64,000 nt of DNA, taken from contig OX578282.1 in NCBI GenBank assembly GCA_951217055.1, forward strand, positions 17,733,877 through 17,797,876, given 5' to 3'. Below the pieces are notes generated by a model. The model was not told the origin of the DNA and made no database searches. It saw only the letters and a list, made by a program, of their open reading frames with translations. The stretch is from Gerris lacustris (lineage: Eukaryota > Arthropoda > Insecta > Hemiptera > Gerridae). Both the position numbers and the translations under genes were made by a program. Numbering within the stretch: position 1 is the stretch's first letter; each line of letters opens with the position of its first letter. This document shows positions 47,564-59,400 of the stretch, piece by piece.

Positions 47564-50530
47564 TTACGGATTGATTAGACTCTGGCCAAGCCTACGCTTT
47601 TTTATTTTTAAAAGAAAAAACTATCAAGAAGTCCTTAAAATTGTTTATCTCTTAAATGTTTTGCACGTTATAATGTGAAAAAAAGTTATATTAATAAGTT
47701 ATCAAATCAATAATTTTTTGTTTATGGATAACTGCCACTAAAACACCGAGCCTGAATAATGTGCTCTTATTACTTCTTTTTAAGCATTGTTATATATATT
47801 TTAATGAAATAAATTTATACACACAAGTTTTTGTATTATTCTTTTTATATATATACTTATTAACTTGTTTTGAATGGATTTTTTTTTTTGCCTTTGTAAA
47901 AAAAATTATCAAATAACGTATTTAATTTATTTCTTTTTTTTAACATTTATTTTATTTGTTATTGTAAATAGATTTATATGCTATATGGCCTGTTAAAAAG
48001 AATAAGGTGGGGTTTTTTTTCTCATACTTAACTGCTTTATTAATTATGTTATTTTCCATTTACATTTGATTGTCATTGCCAGTTATTAATTTTCTAAATT
48101 TTTCAACTCTTGTGTCGTTAAATTCAAAAGAAGTTATATCCCATGTAATTAGTTTAATTTTAGTTTTTTGGTAAATATTTAATTTTTTCGCTTTAGGGAT
48201 TTAATTAATTCAATCTATTCTTTTGAATAATCAGAAAGCTAAATATAAAAGGAAGCATGGAATGGAGAAGAACTAAATAAACCTAATTAAAATTTGTTAA
48301 CTTATGTGAACTATTGTTCTGTCGCATCTGGGATCATATCTAGTGATCGATTGTAGCTAGAGATTTGAAATTTATTGTACAACTTAAACTTTTTTGCCCA
48401 AAAAACCTGAATATGTTGTAAATTTCACCACTCAAAATCTTTTCGATCAGCGAGCAATTGCAAACTGATTTTTATTGTAAACTTTTTATTTTATTTTTAA
48501 GAGGCCTACAACACATTTTTATGCTTTTGAACATAATTAGTGCCTACAATCAACAATATAAATACCCCTTATACTTTATATGCTTTTACCCCTTATACTT
48601 TACATGCTTTTATCATAGTAAATATAACAAAACAGTAAAAAAAAAGTAACTTTTTCCCCTTGCAACTTATATTTATATACATTTTTAGTTACAACCACTC
48701 TGCTTTCTGATTATTTGAGATGATAAATTAAATTCATTAAGTGCTTGTTTTAAATGTATTATAATACAATACTTGTACCAAACAATTTTTTCATAAAATA
48801 CAAAATTAGGCAAAAAAAATATACATTTTTTTTGCATATGATTAGTTCCTAATCTATTTATCGAGCTTTATAATTTCACTTTTCTCTTTATTTATATTTA
48901 TTATTAGACAGTAAACCCTCAATTATTTGAACTTAGGTATTTTAAAAAATGACCCCCCCCCCCCCCTTTAATGGATAAATTGAGTTACATTTTTAAAATT
49001 ATTAAAAAAATATATTACAATTTTTGAAAATAATTAAAATAATTAACATGTTCTTTAGACTGTCACTCCCCTTATAAAAACAGAAGTGTGATATTCTTTT
49101 GTACCAAAGATCATTGGACTAACAAAATTGACACTTAACAAAAATCAACTCCCGCAGATATGATAGATGGTGTAGGCGGGAAGGTTACTAAAACAGTGTT
49201 GCCTAGTAGTATTGTAGAAAAAAAAAAATTGTCTATGGAATTGTCCTGGGGGCAAGTGTTGAAGGTACTTAACTGTTCAAGGTAAGGGAACTACGTAATA
49301 CCCTACTCTATGCATTACTTGTGTAACGAATCACCTTTTTGAACGTATACAGTTTAAGTTTAGTATTTTTAGTAAAGACTATATCTTGAAGTACAACATT
49401 TATATACCCTGAATCATCTTTAGGTTTATAAAAGACCATTTTATAAACTCAAAGTAGCTATACAATAAAATTTCCTTGTATAAACTGTAGAATCTAAATT
49501 GTTATGACCATTCCAGCTGCGGATATCTAAGCACCAAATCAATTCAACTTTTTTAGAATAATATATAAGTTCTTATAATTGAAGATTTACTGTACTTCCT
49601 AAAAAATAACATATTTTATTATCCAAATTTAAATATATAACATGGGCAACATTAATTATCAGTTAATTATATGTGTTAAGAATTGCACAAAGTTTATTAA
49701 TATTATTTTTAACTGTAGCACATAAATATATATTCATTGATAGATTTTTTTTTGTAATTAACAAGTTATTTGATAATTTTACTGTTACTATATTATTATG
49801 TGGCTAAATTATATTTCTCTTTTAAATAATGTTTTTTTATAATATTTTGTTTTTTTTGCATTTTTCTTTATCATTATCATTATTATATGTTTTTTATGTT
49901 TGTAAATATGGATATGTTTGTTTATATTAAAAGATCATTATATTATGCTTTTATTCTCCTTTTATTTTTCTTAATTTTTGTTTTGGAATAACTTCTTTTT
50001 AATTTAATATGTATTTTTTTTTAAGCATTTAATTTTAATTATGGATTTATTTTATTTTATTTATTTATTTAATTTTTTTTTTTTGGTTCTAAACCAGTTA
50101 ATATATATATTATATATTTTATAATTTCTCTTTATTTAATTTTTACTTAAAAAAATGTGAATGAGTGTTCATTTTTTATTATTAAACATGTGCTGATTTT
50201 ATTTTTTTATGCTTTCTGTTGAAGTTTTATAGCATAAAAACAGTTGATTTATTTGTCATAATATATCTGTGCTGATGAATTTTAAGGTTTTTAGTCAAAG
50301 ATTCTAATTTTTCAGAAAAACCGCAAACATAGGTAAAACATTTTTTGTTAATTAAATGCTACCTCAAAACGACTCTTCGGTTATTTTAAGTGTATTTTAT
50401 AGCATGCTTCTAGTTAGAACTATATTTCATTCCAGTTAGTTTCTTTATTCTTCTTTTTTGCTTGCATTAAACCAAACCAGGGTTTTGATCCAATATATAT
50501 ATATTTTTTTTCCTACGCCGGATTAGGAGA
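47564..50530. other. AT-rich gene-free DNA
   Basis: No exon recognised. It contains a partial 'ctttagactgtcactccc' MITE (49054-49125) and a poly(C) run at about 48953-48966. Confidence 0.45.
49054..49125. mobile_element. Left half of a 'ctttagattgttact' family MITE
   Basis: ctttagactgtcactcccct, cagaagtgtgatattctttt and attggact match the copies at 22.38 and 61.84 kb, but the right terminal repeat is missing, so this copy is truncated. Confidence 0.7.
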
Positions 50531-50534
50531 AATC

Positions 50535-50777
50535 TTATTCATCTTCTTCCTGGCAGCCCAATATATTGCAGCCTTGCTGAACCGTCTGCTGCTGCTGCTT
50601 TGTTGTCTGTAGTTTTGGAGTTTTTGGCAATCTAAGACGGTGTGGTGCTGCGTCCATGATTCCAGTCTTACATAGAGGGCAGCTGCTTGTTTCCTTTATG
50701 CTTATTTTGTCCAGGTGGTTTTGTAAGTAGTCATGGCCAGTGACCATTCTATAGTTTGCGTTGAACACTTTGAACAC
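50535..50777 (-). pseudogene. LINE-type ORF2 C-terminal fragment
   Basis: The minus-strand frame reads FKVFNANYRMVTGHDYLQNH...SSCPLCKTGIMDAA. This is the basic 'TGH..L..HL' and CxxC tail found after the reverse transcriptase or RNase H of non-LTR retrotransposons. No reverse transcriptase lies nearby, and the following residues are Gln-rich and not typical. I treat it as a fragment of a dead element. Confidence 0.5.
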
Positions 50778-51414
50778 ACAATAATGGATATCAACCTAAA
50801 ATATAAGTTCAAGATTTGGATAAAATTATGAAAATTCCATAGCAACTTATCAAGAAGTTGAACGATTTTTAGTAAAACTCGATCTGAAATGTAGAGAAGC
50901 ACACTTATTTTCTAACTTTTTTTTTAGTTTTTACAAATACAATTGAATATTTTCATATTAAGCATTTTGTAAATTATTATTTCAAAATGTATGTGATTAA
51001 AACACTTTCTTTTGTTTCTGATAATGTTCAAGCACATGATTTATTAATAACAAATGAACATTCTTATTTGTAAAAAATAAAAAGGAAAAAAAATAAATAT
51101 TTTTGTGTACAAATAGTTTGCTAAGTTTAAAGAAATAGTAAATAAGTAAATAAATTATATAAATAAATAAATAAAAAATTATGTCTATTTGTTACAGTAA
51201 ATACTTTGTAAAATAAAATGTTTTACTAACTTTGGTGAATTTTATAACAATTAGAAACATTTCCCTTTTTTTATTTTTCTATCTGGCTAAAAATCATTAT
51301 TTTTATGAGAACACTTTAATTGATCATCTGGTTGTCTTCTACTTTGCTCTGGTTTGACAAAAACTGATTTAGTGTAATTTTGAGATTTGTTCGGCACCAA
51401 TATCTTGGTCAAAA

Positions 51415-51628
51415 CAAAAATTTTTAAGAGGACCTGTTCAGCGATCTGATGAATCCAATGGGCTCCAATGATTTCCCACTTTAGAAGAGGCGATGCAGGA
51501 AGGTTGCTGATAAGGTGAGAAGGGGTTTCTTCTCATTCCTCCCACAGCCTGCACACAGAGCTTTCAGCTGAATCAAGCAGGTGTAGATGTTGATTTAGTT
51601 GACAGACTCCAGAAAGAATGCCTGTCAA
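51415..51628 (-). pseudogene. Second LINE ORF2 tail fragment, with in-frame stop
   Basis: The minus strand reads LTGILSGVCQLNQHLHLLDS...SSVCRLWEE, then a stop, then EETPSHLISNLPA and IIGAHWI. The pattern 'LTGH..LN.HL..C..C.EEEETP.HLL..CPA....GA.W' is typical of the C-terminus of I/Jockey-like LINEs. The stop and missing upstream domains make it a pseudogene. It differs from the fragment at 50.6 kb. Confidence 0.65.
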
Positions 51629-51717
51629 AAGATAACAGGATTGTTTCTTGAGAGAAAGCAGTGATCTATACTATTGCTATTATACTTTGTTATTCTGACA
51701 GCACGGGAAAATAATAA

Positions 51718-52290
51718 AAAAAATGGGAGGAGAGCCAATGAGAGCTCGAGATTTTGGCGTGCAGTAGGTCGAGCCAACTAGGCAAACAAAAATATCACTG
51801 CAAAATTTTGTGTAAGTGAGAGGCACCAAGGGATGTGCACATAGGAACTGTTCCAACATCAGACTTACGTCATTAAGGTGTTGGCTCGGCATTACACCAT
51901 GCCCTGCATCGTTTTGTCGCATCCGACTCATAGGGGGCCTGACGATGCCCACCCAACTCTGGACCTATATCAGACCAAGAAGATCAGATATGGGACTTAT
52001 CAGAGACGAGCGTGCTCTCACACCGCCATATTTGCCTGACTGGCAAAACACATTAGCCGAGCCAACAGCTTGATGACGTAAGTCTGATGTTGGAACAGTT
52101 CCTATGTGCCATTTTTCCGTGGCACATCCCTTGGTGCCTCTCACTTACACAAAATTGTGCAGCTAATTGCAGTGTGCAAACACAGTATTTTTATTGCTAA
52201 AAATATCACTGGATAACCTTAAGATAACTGCCTAGTCGTTTTATTTTTTTCCTCACATAGGTTGGCCAATCTGAGCTGTCAGATTTACAA
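51718..52290 (+). repeat. Interspersed repeat copy, split by a fold-back element
   Basis: The outer parts (51718-51800: ggtcgagccaactaggcaaa, caaaaatatcactg; 52198-52290: aaaaatatcactggataacc, ggttggccaatctgag) match the uninterrupted copy at 22010-22260. The 397 bp between them are absent there. Confidence 0.75.
51801..52197. mobile_element. About 397-bp fold-back element with TIRs near 100 bp and a 9-13 bp target duplication
   Basis: The left arm aaaattttgtgtaagtgaga continues ggcaccaagggatgtgc...ggaactgttccaacatcaga and cttacgtcat; the right arm is its reverse complement with a roughly 20-base insertion. AAAAATATCACTG occurs directly before (51788-51800) and after (52198-52210). Long TIRs and a 9-13 bp duplication suggest a Mutator-like non-autonomous element, but about 30 bases lie between the right TIR and the right duplication, which is atypical. 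Confidence 0.75.
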
Positions 52291-52728
52291 AGTATAAGGG
52301 CATGAGTATAGAAAGATGCTGTGATGGTTCCCTGAACATCATTATAGATTTTCGCATACTTGAAGCAAGGTTCGATATTCTTTGAAGAACAGTTGGTGTG
52401 ACATAAATGATAGTTTTTAGTTACATTTTCTGTTTTTAGCATGCAAATTTTTAGTGATCGCCCCAATTTAGTGGATGTGGCAAGGACCTCACCCTCACCT
52501 GATGTTTCAAATGCTTGTAGGTCCCCACCACAAAATTTGTTCCCAGGTTGGATTCAGAAATGTTAAGGGGAATCATAAGTGTATTATATTCTATATATAA
52601 ATATATAGACACACACATACACACTGATGTTCTATTAATCCAATCATGAGACGTTTTGGTTCACTTTTTATAAAAGTTCAATATTGAATTAGCTACATAC
52701 TTAAAACTGTTATTTCAATGTTATACCT

Positions 52729-53720
52729 AGGTTGATCAAATATAAATGAGCCTTTTTTGATAATTTATTTTAAAATATGCCAATTAGTGTAGCACTAAGC
52801 TTCCTCGGGCTTTATTCCTAAAATTTAATGATATGCTTTTAAAACCTATTATTATCCAATTTCTTTCATTTTCCCCCTGTTTTTTTTTTAAATCTGTCAA
52901 AATTTTTTACATGTTAATTAAATTTAGCAAAATTTAAAGGGCGTAGATGGTTGAAATTAATCTGAGGGCTACTTACAACAAACCATCAAAATTTCATAAA
53001 AATCAGAAAAGGGCTTTTGAAGATATAGGTGTAAATAAATGTACGTTAGTGCGCTTGTGGAAGAGAAACAAATGGGCGCATAAGGTTGAAACTTATATGT
53101 GACCAACAATGAGCTAATTATGACCTACCATCTAAATTGCAAAAATCGGAAGAGTAGTTTTTAAGAAATGTTGGTTCGCTAAAATTCAGTGAGACGGACA
53201 CGGAACCAAAAATGTTCCCTGACGTCTGAAACGGATTTCTGTCTTGGAATTTTTGAAATCAGAGACCTAAGAATGTGTCGTTCTTTAGAACAATCACTTT
53301 GCTTTGGTAAGCTTGGAAGCAAAAGTACAAAATAAATTATATTTTTCCATTATTCTGCATAGTCCCCGCCCCCTTTTAGAATGCATTTCTCCAACATTTA
53401 GTTGATTTTTCATCCCGTCATCGTAGAATGAGCAAAGCAAGTCCCGCAAGAATTCAATCTGGTGCATGGGTAATGGGGATGATTTTGATACATTTTTCAA
53501 GAATTAGCCTCACTGAATTCTTGCGCAACTGGCTTCATATTTGCCCTCTTCATTCTTTGATAACAGGATGGAAAAAAATAATGAAACATTGGTGGAAATC
53601 CATTCTGAAGGGGGGGGGGGGGGGGGGGACAACTATGCACAAAAATAAAAATTGTAAATACTCTTGTAGTTTTTAAAAATAAATTATCCATAGAGGCCCG
53701 TTTATATTTGATCAACCCCT
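52729..53720 (+). mobile_element. Decayed mariner-like element, about 990 bp
   Basis: Left end ggttgatcaaatataaatga (preceded by TA); right end in reverse complement ggttgatcaaatataaacgg. Both continue with a similar ...ataatttattttaaaa segment. Inside the right end the plus strand encodes LITGWKKIMKHWWKS, which resembles the C-terminal 'RW.KCI...G.YFE' of mariner transposases. A poly(G) run (53610-53628) and many stops interrupt it. 52900-53240 looks like unrelated inserted repeat. Confidence 0.55.
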
Positions 53721-55428
53721 GTGCATTAGAGTAAAAATGTTTAAAACTCGTAAAAGTTAACACTTTTGAAATAATTGTACAAAGAAAAGGCTTATGTTTA
53801 CTTCTTTATTCATGGAAATTTGTATGGGAAAAAGAATGCCTCATTTTCATAGGTAAAAGAACAAAAATGTTTAAATTCTAAAATACTTGTTAGAATTAAT
53901 ATGCCATGACATATAAAGGATTGAGTAAGTAGAATTGAACTAATACAAATAGATGAAGAGACAAAAGCAGGAGGTAGTTTCTAGGCTCTGATCTGACAAA
54001 CACTTCCTTAGAGATAGAGATTCAAATTCCTTCCCGACTCCAGTACCTCCTTTAATATCCTACAATCATGAAAAAATACTCTTAACACACCAAGCTAAAA
54101 TAGGTTGCTTAAAAATAAAGACCTTTCTTCAAGGAGTGTGATCAAAATTAGGTAATATGCAACACTCCTTTTTTGTATTTTAAAGTAACTTTTTTTTGTT
54201 TAACCTCTATCTAAATATAATGAACGGGATATAAATAGGCAAGATATAATTATTTAAATGAACTCCCCCCCCTCAAAAAAAAGTTGATGAATATAGGCCA
54301 ATCAGTAGTTATAATTGTGTAATAAATACAGGCAAACTATAAATAAATTATTTTTAAATTTTAAAGATTTAAATTTTTAAATTGTTTTTAAAGATTAATT
54401 TGTTTAATTATTAAGTAAAAATATATTATATTTTATAATCCAGCTAAATTCAAAGTTTAAATTTAACAATGCCGCGAAGGATTAATGTAAAATTGAGGAG
54501 AGGGGGTAAGAGGTTACCTTTTTTTAAATCAGCTGTTCCTGTTTTGCTATTTGCCGAAGTTCAAAGTCTCTGTTGTCTATTCTGTTTAGGTTGGGTCTCT
54601 TTTAGCCTTGAAATTTCGTCAATTCGTCATTAAAATGTATATTTAAATCATTTTTAATTGTTATCAATTGAAATTGAATGATTAAATAAGTGTTTCTCCG
54701 TTGTTTCCTTGATTTTTTGCCGGGTAAATTGACATCACATTGAAAACTTATGGTAAGCAAATCATCTTCAATTGTAGTGTTTGTTACTTTCATTTAATTT
54801 TAAGTTTATGATATTGATAAGTATATAATATTGAAAATATAGAAGAATCAATTATATTTTCGTCTAGATTTGAACATATTATACTAATAGCATGGTTATT
54901 TTTCTTCATAACTGAAGTAATTGTCCCACATTATTTAACTTGTTAGGCTTATTTTTAATGTTAAATAATCATGTGTTTTGGTACCTTTCTACTAATAGTA
55001 GGTAAATCTGCAGAACAGAGGGTGTTTTAAGAGATACTATTCCTTTGTACAATGAACTGTTAAGGCAAAGGGAATTAACACTTTCATTTTTTACTGTAGG
55101 GATTTATGTCTCTGTCCAATGTCAGTTCTTTATAAAAAGAAATAGGCTAATCTGCAGTTAAGGGAGAATTTAGGGGAGGGGCTTAGAAAAGTGGGTGGGA
55201 CCTCATTCAAATTTACTGTTTGATAAAGGGATGTAATCATGCCAAAATGCCAAGTGAATCTCAAATTTATGGTTCTTGGCAGAGTAGCCAAGGAATATAA
55301 TCTTTCCTGTGTAAAGAAATGATCATATTTGATTAATGTTCTCTGTTCGGCAGATGAACCACTGCTTAATTTATAACCTATTTATTTATTTGGTAAAACT
55401 GAACAATATGATACGGTTTATAGAAAAG
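53721..55428. other. Gene-free DNA upstream of FBXO9
   Basis: No exon recognised. Between 55217 and 55580 a loose motif (gacaaagg[a/g]atataa) recurs. An ORF at 54602-54793 (minus) has no recognisable similarity. Confidence 0.4.
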
Positions 55429-55443
55429 ATGGCGGACTCTAAC
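55429..55443 (+). CDS. FBXO9: Candidate FBXO9 first coding exon (Met-Ala-Asp-Ser-Asn)
   Basis: aaaagATGGCGGACTCTAAC is followed by a GT donor (gtattt) in the phase that the next FBXO9 exon (56457, phase 0) needs. The donor is weak, and ATGGCGGAC also occurs at 29522 in apparent repeat DNA, so this start is tentative. Confidence 0.28.
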
Positions 55444-56456
55444 GTATTTTGACTCTTAACGTATTTTTTTGACAAAGGGATATAAACCCTCCTATGAACA
55501 AATCATACATATATAATTTCTCAAATGTTTAAATCATACAAATGTACTGTTTGACAAAGGAATATAATCTCTCAAGTGTATAAATTAAGCAAAGTTGTGC
55601 CGCCAAGCGATTCTCGACCGTATCATCTCGTTCAGTTCAGCCATTTATTTTATTTACATTATAAATTATTACAAAAAATGATTTACGATATGCTCTTCAA
55701 ATATTTAATTTTATATGTCGGTTTGGATAATAATTGCTGATCAAACTAAATATTATTCCTCTACAGGTGGTGTTATGTTTATAATTCAAGGCTATTTAAA
55801 TAGTTAGAAGGAATATTGTCTCAAATTAGTTATATGGTAATGTTTCCGTTGCCTTTGTTAAAACTGAATTACCTCCTGAAGTAAAATAAGACTTTTATAA
55901 AATTTAGCAAGGTTAATATTGAGCGGTTTCGACAATATCAGGTCTAATATTTGATACAGCGGAACCTCATTAATCAAAATTCTAGGGAAAGATGTTTTTA
56001 CTTTGAGTTATGTACTTTTTGAGTTATCAAGGCAATCAGGAAATCCAATTATAGAGAAATTTAAAGAATAACACTAGTAGCTTTGGTGATATGCTTTATA
56101 AACTTTAATGAAGTTTTCGATTCACTTGAGCAAAATTAAATTTGGAAAGCACTGAAAGATGCGGCCGTAAAAGAAAAGTATGTGGAAATAATTAAGAATA
56201 CTTATGAACAAGTATTCCCGCTCTCAAAGACTAACTATAATTTATAATCTAAGGCCATTTGCTATGTACAGAATAGAATATGCAGGATTGAGTATTGAGT
56301 AGTTAAAAGGATTAGGCACCTCACAAAATCCCTTTAACTCTTTTTATTATAATAAGTTTTTAAAACTTTGATTGAAACAACTAACTTAAGTGTCATTGAT
56401 TTTTACCTAATTTTGATAATTTCATAGTTTTTTAGTGAACTGATTTTGTTTTACAG
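55444..56456. other. FBXO9 upstream or first-intron DNA with a pogo-like terminus
   Basis: At about 55958 cagcggaacctcattaatca resembles a pogo/Tigger end, and aspects of it recur at about 56005-56030 (gagttatgta...gagttatcaagg), but a proper right end with TA was not found. No exon recognised before the acceptor at 56456. Confidence 0.4.
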
Positions 56457-59400
56457 GAGTCTAAAAGCAGTGGTAAAACTGGGAGAAAGAGCGGAGGCAG
56501 TAGTGGTGAGTCTGATGGTGTTGAGGGAGAAGGGGACCAGGACGAGTCTTCATCATCGTCCTCCTCTCAAGTAAAACACATTCTTAATTGTTCATTATTA
56601 ATCTTAAGCCATTAGCGGCCTTTACACATACTTGTATCTTTCCTGCGGGCTTGAATCGTGAAGGATTGCGCACGAGTAAAACCGTGCAAGTAATTGTGTG
56701 GGAAAGATTTGGTAGCTATAAAAGTGATTACACGGTTTCCCAGAGGAAAGCGTGGCCGGTGTTGGCGCGACGGAAAGAACGCATGTGTAAAGAGGAATCC
56801 CGCACGCAATCCTCGGAGCGTGGAGTGCTCGTCAGACGAACAGTTTTAGGGGGCACAGTAGGGGTAAATTTAAAGAACATGGCAGGCCTGTGGGAAAGCA
56901 CGCTGTCGCCTTTAGACTAAGGAGCATGCGTCTCTGTGCATGAGTAATCCCTCACTCCAGTGCAGCCTTTACACTGGCGCTCATCCCACGCTCTTTCCCG
57001 TTTGTTGCTCTATCCTCCATTAAAGCGCCCAAGTGTAAAGGCCGCTCCGCTATTGAATACATTTGGATACACTGTGGCTCTATGCCACGCTAAGGCTGGT
57101 GGTTGTATCCCTAGTGGATCCAAGCATACCCTTCTGACTCTCCGCCATTCTTTTCCTTATGTCTTGCGTAGAACCTTCTTATAAGGGTTCGCCAGCCTTC
57201 TGGGAGTTTGTATCAACAGAGGAACCCCAAAAACAATTTTTTTAAATATTAATTTTCAAATTGTGTAATCTCATTTGATATTATTTGAAACAGCTAGAGA
57301 GGTACGTTCCTAAATTGGAAGATGTGTTGAATGGGTTACATGTATCTTGATGGAAAATGTATTATCGTCTTTAAATGTTCTGACAATCTTGGTCATTTTA
57401 ATAGGCCTCAAACTATAAACTTGTGCGCATGCACACAATGTTACTGCATATAGTGGTATTAATAATTTGTTAATTTTTACAGATTGCTGAAAACCGAGTT
57501 CTAGAAAGTTTCCGTTCAGAATGGAAGAGAGAGCTCGCAGATTCTCAGCATGATAAGACTGCCTCACCAGACCCTTCATCAAACAACCCTCAGCTTCTTA
57601 ATTATAATGTTGAGGACAAGGTAACTCATTTTTCTATAAAAACATATAAAACAATGTTTGCTGCCTTGTGCTAGAATTTGTATAATAAATTATCAGAAAA
57701 CTAAATTTGGCCAAACATTTATTTATATACTAAAAAGGATTAAGAAGACTGCATAATAGTAAATACACAAACATTTTTAATGTCTAAGTAGATAGTATCT
57801 AAGTATAGTATTAACTTAGAGGAACTTAATGGATATTAAATGAACTTTGCACTACTTAATTATACAAATTGGGACTCCATAACACATTTCCATTCACACA
57901 GCTAGATTCGAGGTGATTACAAAAATGAATAATTTTTGGTTGTAAGCTTTGGCGAGCATAGGTGAGTTTGAAGTTGAAGGTGTGAAAAGTGTCCCTGCCC
58001 CCTCTATCCCGCTTATGTAAGTGCAATAAATCGGGAAAAAATCCTGAACAATCTTCGACCAAAAGTGAAGATACCGCTTTCTGGAAATTTCGAAAAAAAA
58101 AAAAAAAAAAATTTTAAATAATAATTATGCTCTTATCGATGTATTTATATGTTTATAGTCTGGTTTACTGGCAAAGCAATACTTTATCAGAAGTTTGTTT
58201 ATGTGTTTTGACAATATCACACCCATAGGATAGTTCAAAGTAGGCTTTTTAGCATTTTAAAAATAACGGGCATAGGAGGAACTATGCATGATAGCCAGTT
58301 GAACTACTACTGATGCGTAATAACAGCACCATCAATAGGTACTATTTAGACAATACTGTGTTGGCTACGGAACCTTGCTGAGTGCTGGCTAGCACACACT
58401 TGACCTGTTTATTGTTTATTAATTGACTTTTTATCTTGTTGTCTTATTAGCTTGTTTACTTGTTGTCTTATTAGCTTATTGACTGCTTATTAGTTTACTT
58501 AATAGATTCTTGACTTATTTATTAGTTTACTTGTTAATTTATTGACCTTTTTATTAGTTTATTTATAACTCTGTTTTATTTTTAACTTGTTGACTCATTA
58601 TCTTGTTTCCTTATTAGCTTTTTTTACTTGTTACTTTGTTTTATTGTTACCTTGTTGACTGCTTATTAGCTTATTTGTTAATGGATTGACTTATTTATTA
58701 GTTATTCATTAGCACGTTTACTTTTAAGTTTCTTGTTTCTTTACATTACTTCTCAATATGATCTGTGTGAAATTTATCTCACCTCTTTAGGAGTTGCGTC
58801 TTCACCAGATTTGTTAGTTTTAAACCTTGGTTCTTGGTTTTACTGAAGTTTCATGTGGGTTTGTTATCTTCTATTTATTTCATAAACTTTTCGCAGCATC
58901 TTGATCCACTGCCCCCTCCCCCTTTTTACTGTTCTTAAGTTTTTTTTTAATGTGATTTCAGGCGAAGAATTTTTTTGAACTTGGGATTGAAAATGAGCAG
59001 AATGGCAACCTGTATGAAGCAGTACAATTTTATAAAAAGGCCTTTCAATTAGTGCCTGATATTGAACTTAGAGTAGCTCAACAAAATGCTTCTTCTTTTA
59101 TACCTGGTAACTAATTTATTATTTTTGACTAACGTAAGTGAGTCTTGCTTAATTTTGATGACAAGAAGTAAGCAAATTCATAGATTCTACATTAATTAAA
59201 ATAGATTTAAACTATTGTTTAATTTTCCTCTTATATAGTTATTTGTTTATATTTATTCTGTTCAAAGATAATATAGATGATATTGAAGAGGAGAAACAAG
59301 ATAATGAGGAAGAAGAAATTAAAGACAATGAGGACGAAGATGAGGATTTAAGTTGTGAGGAAAATGAAGAATTTGATCCGAAGAAATCAGACCTCAAAAC

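Noticed and set aside
53428..53763. Overlapping ORFs on both strands around the poly(G) run as host genes
   Set aside because: They lie inside a TIR-bounded decayed mariner-like element and depend on the homopolymer.
54470..54520. ATGCCGCGAAGG...ggggtaagagg as FBXO9 first exon
   Set aside because: The donor would leave phase 1, which does not fit the phase-0 exon at 56457 (it would create a stop).
56588..56920. 110-codon plus-strand ORF in an FBXO9 intron
   Set aside because: It starts outside and ends inside a TIR element; no similarity recognised.
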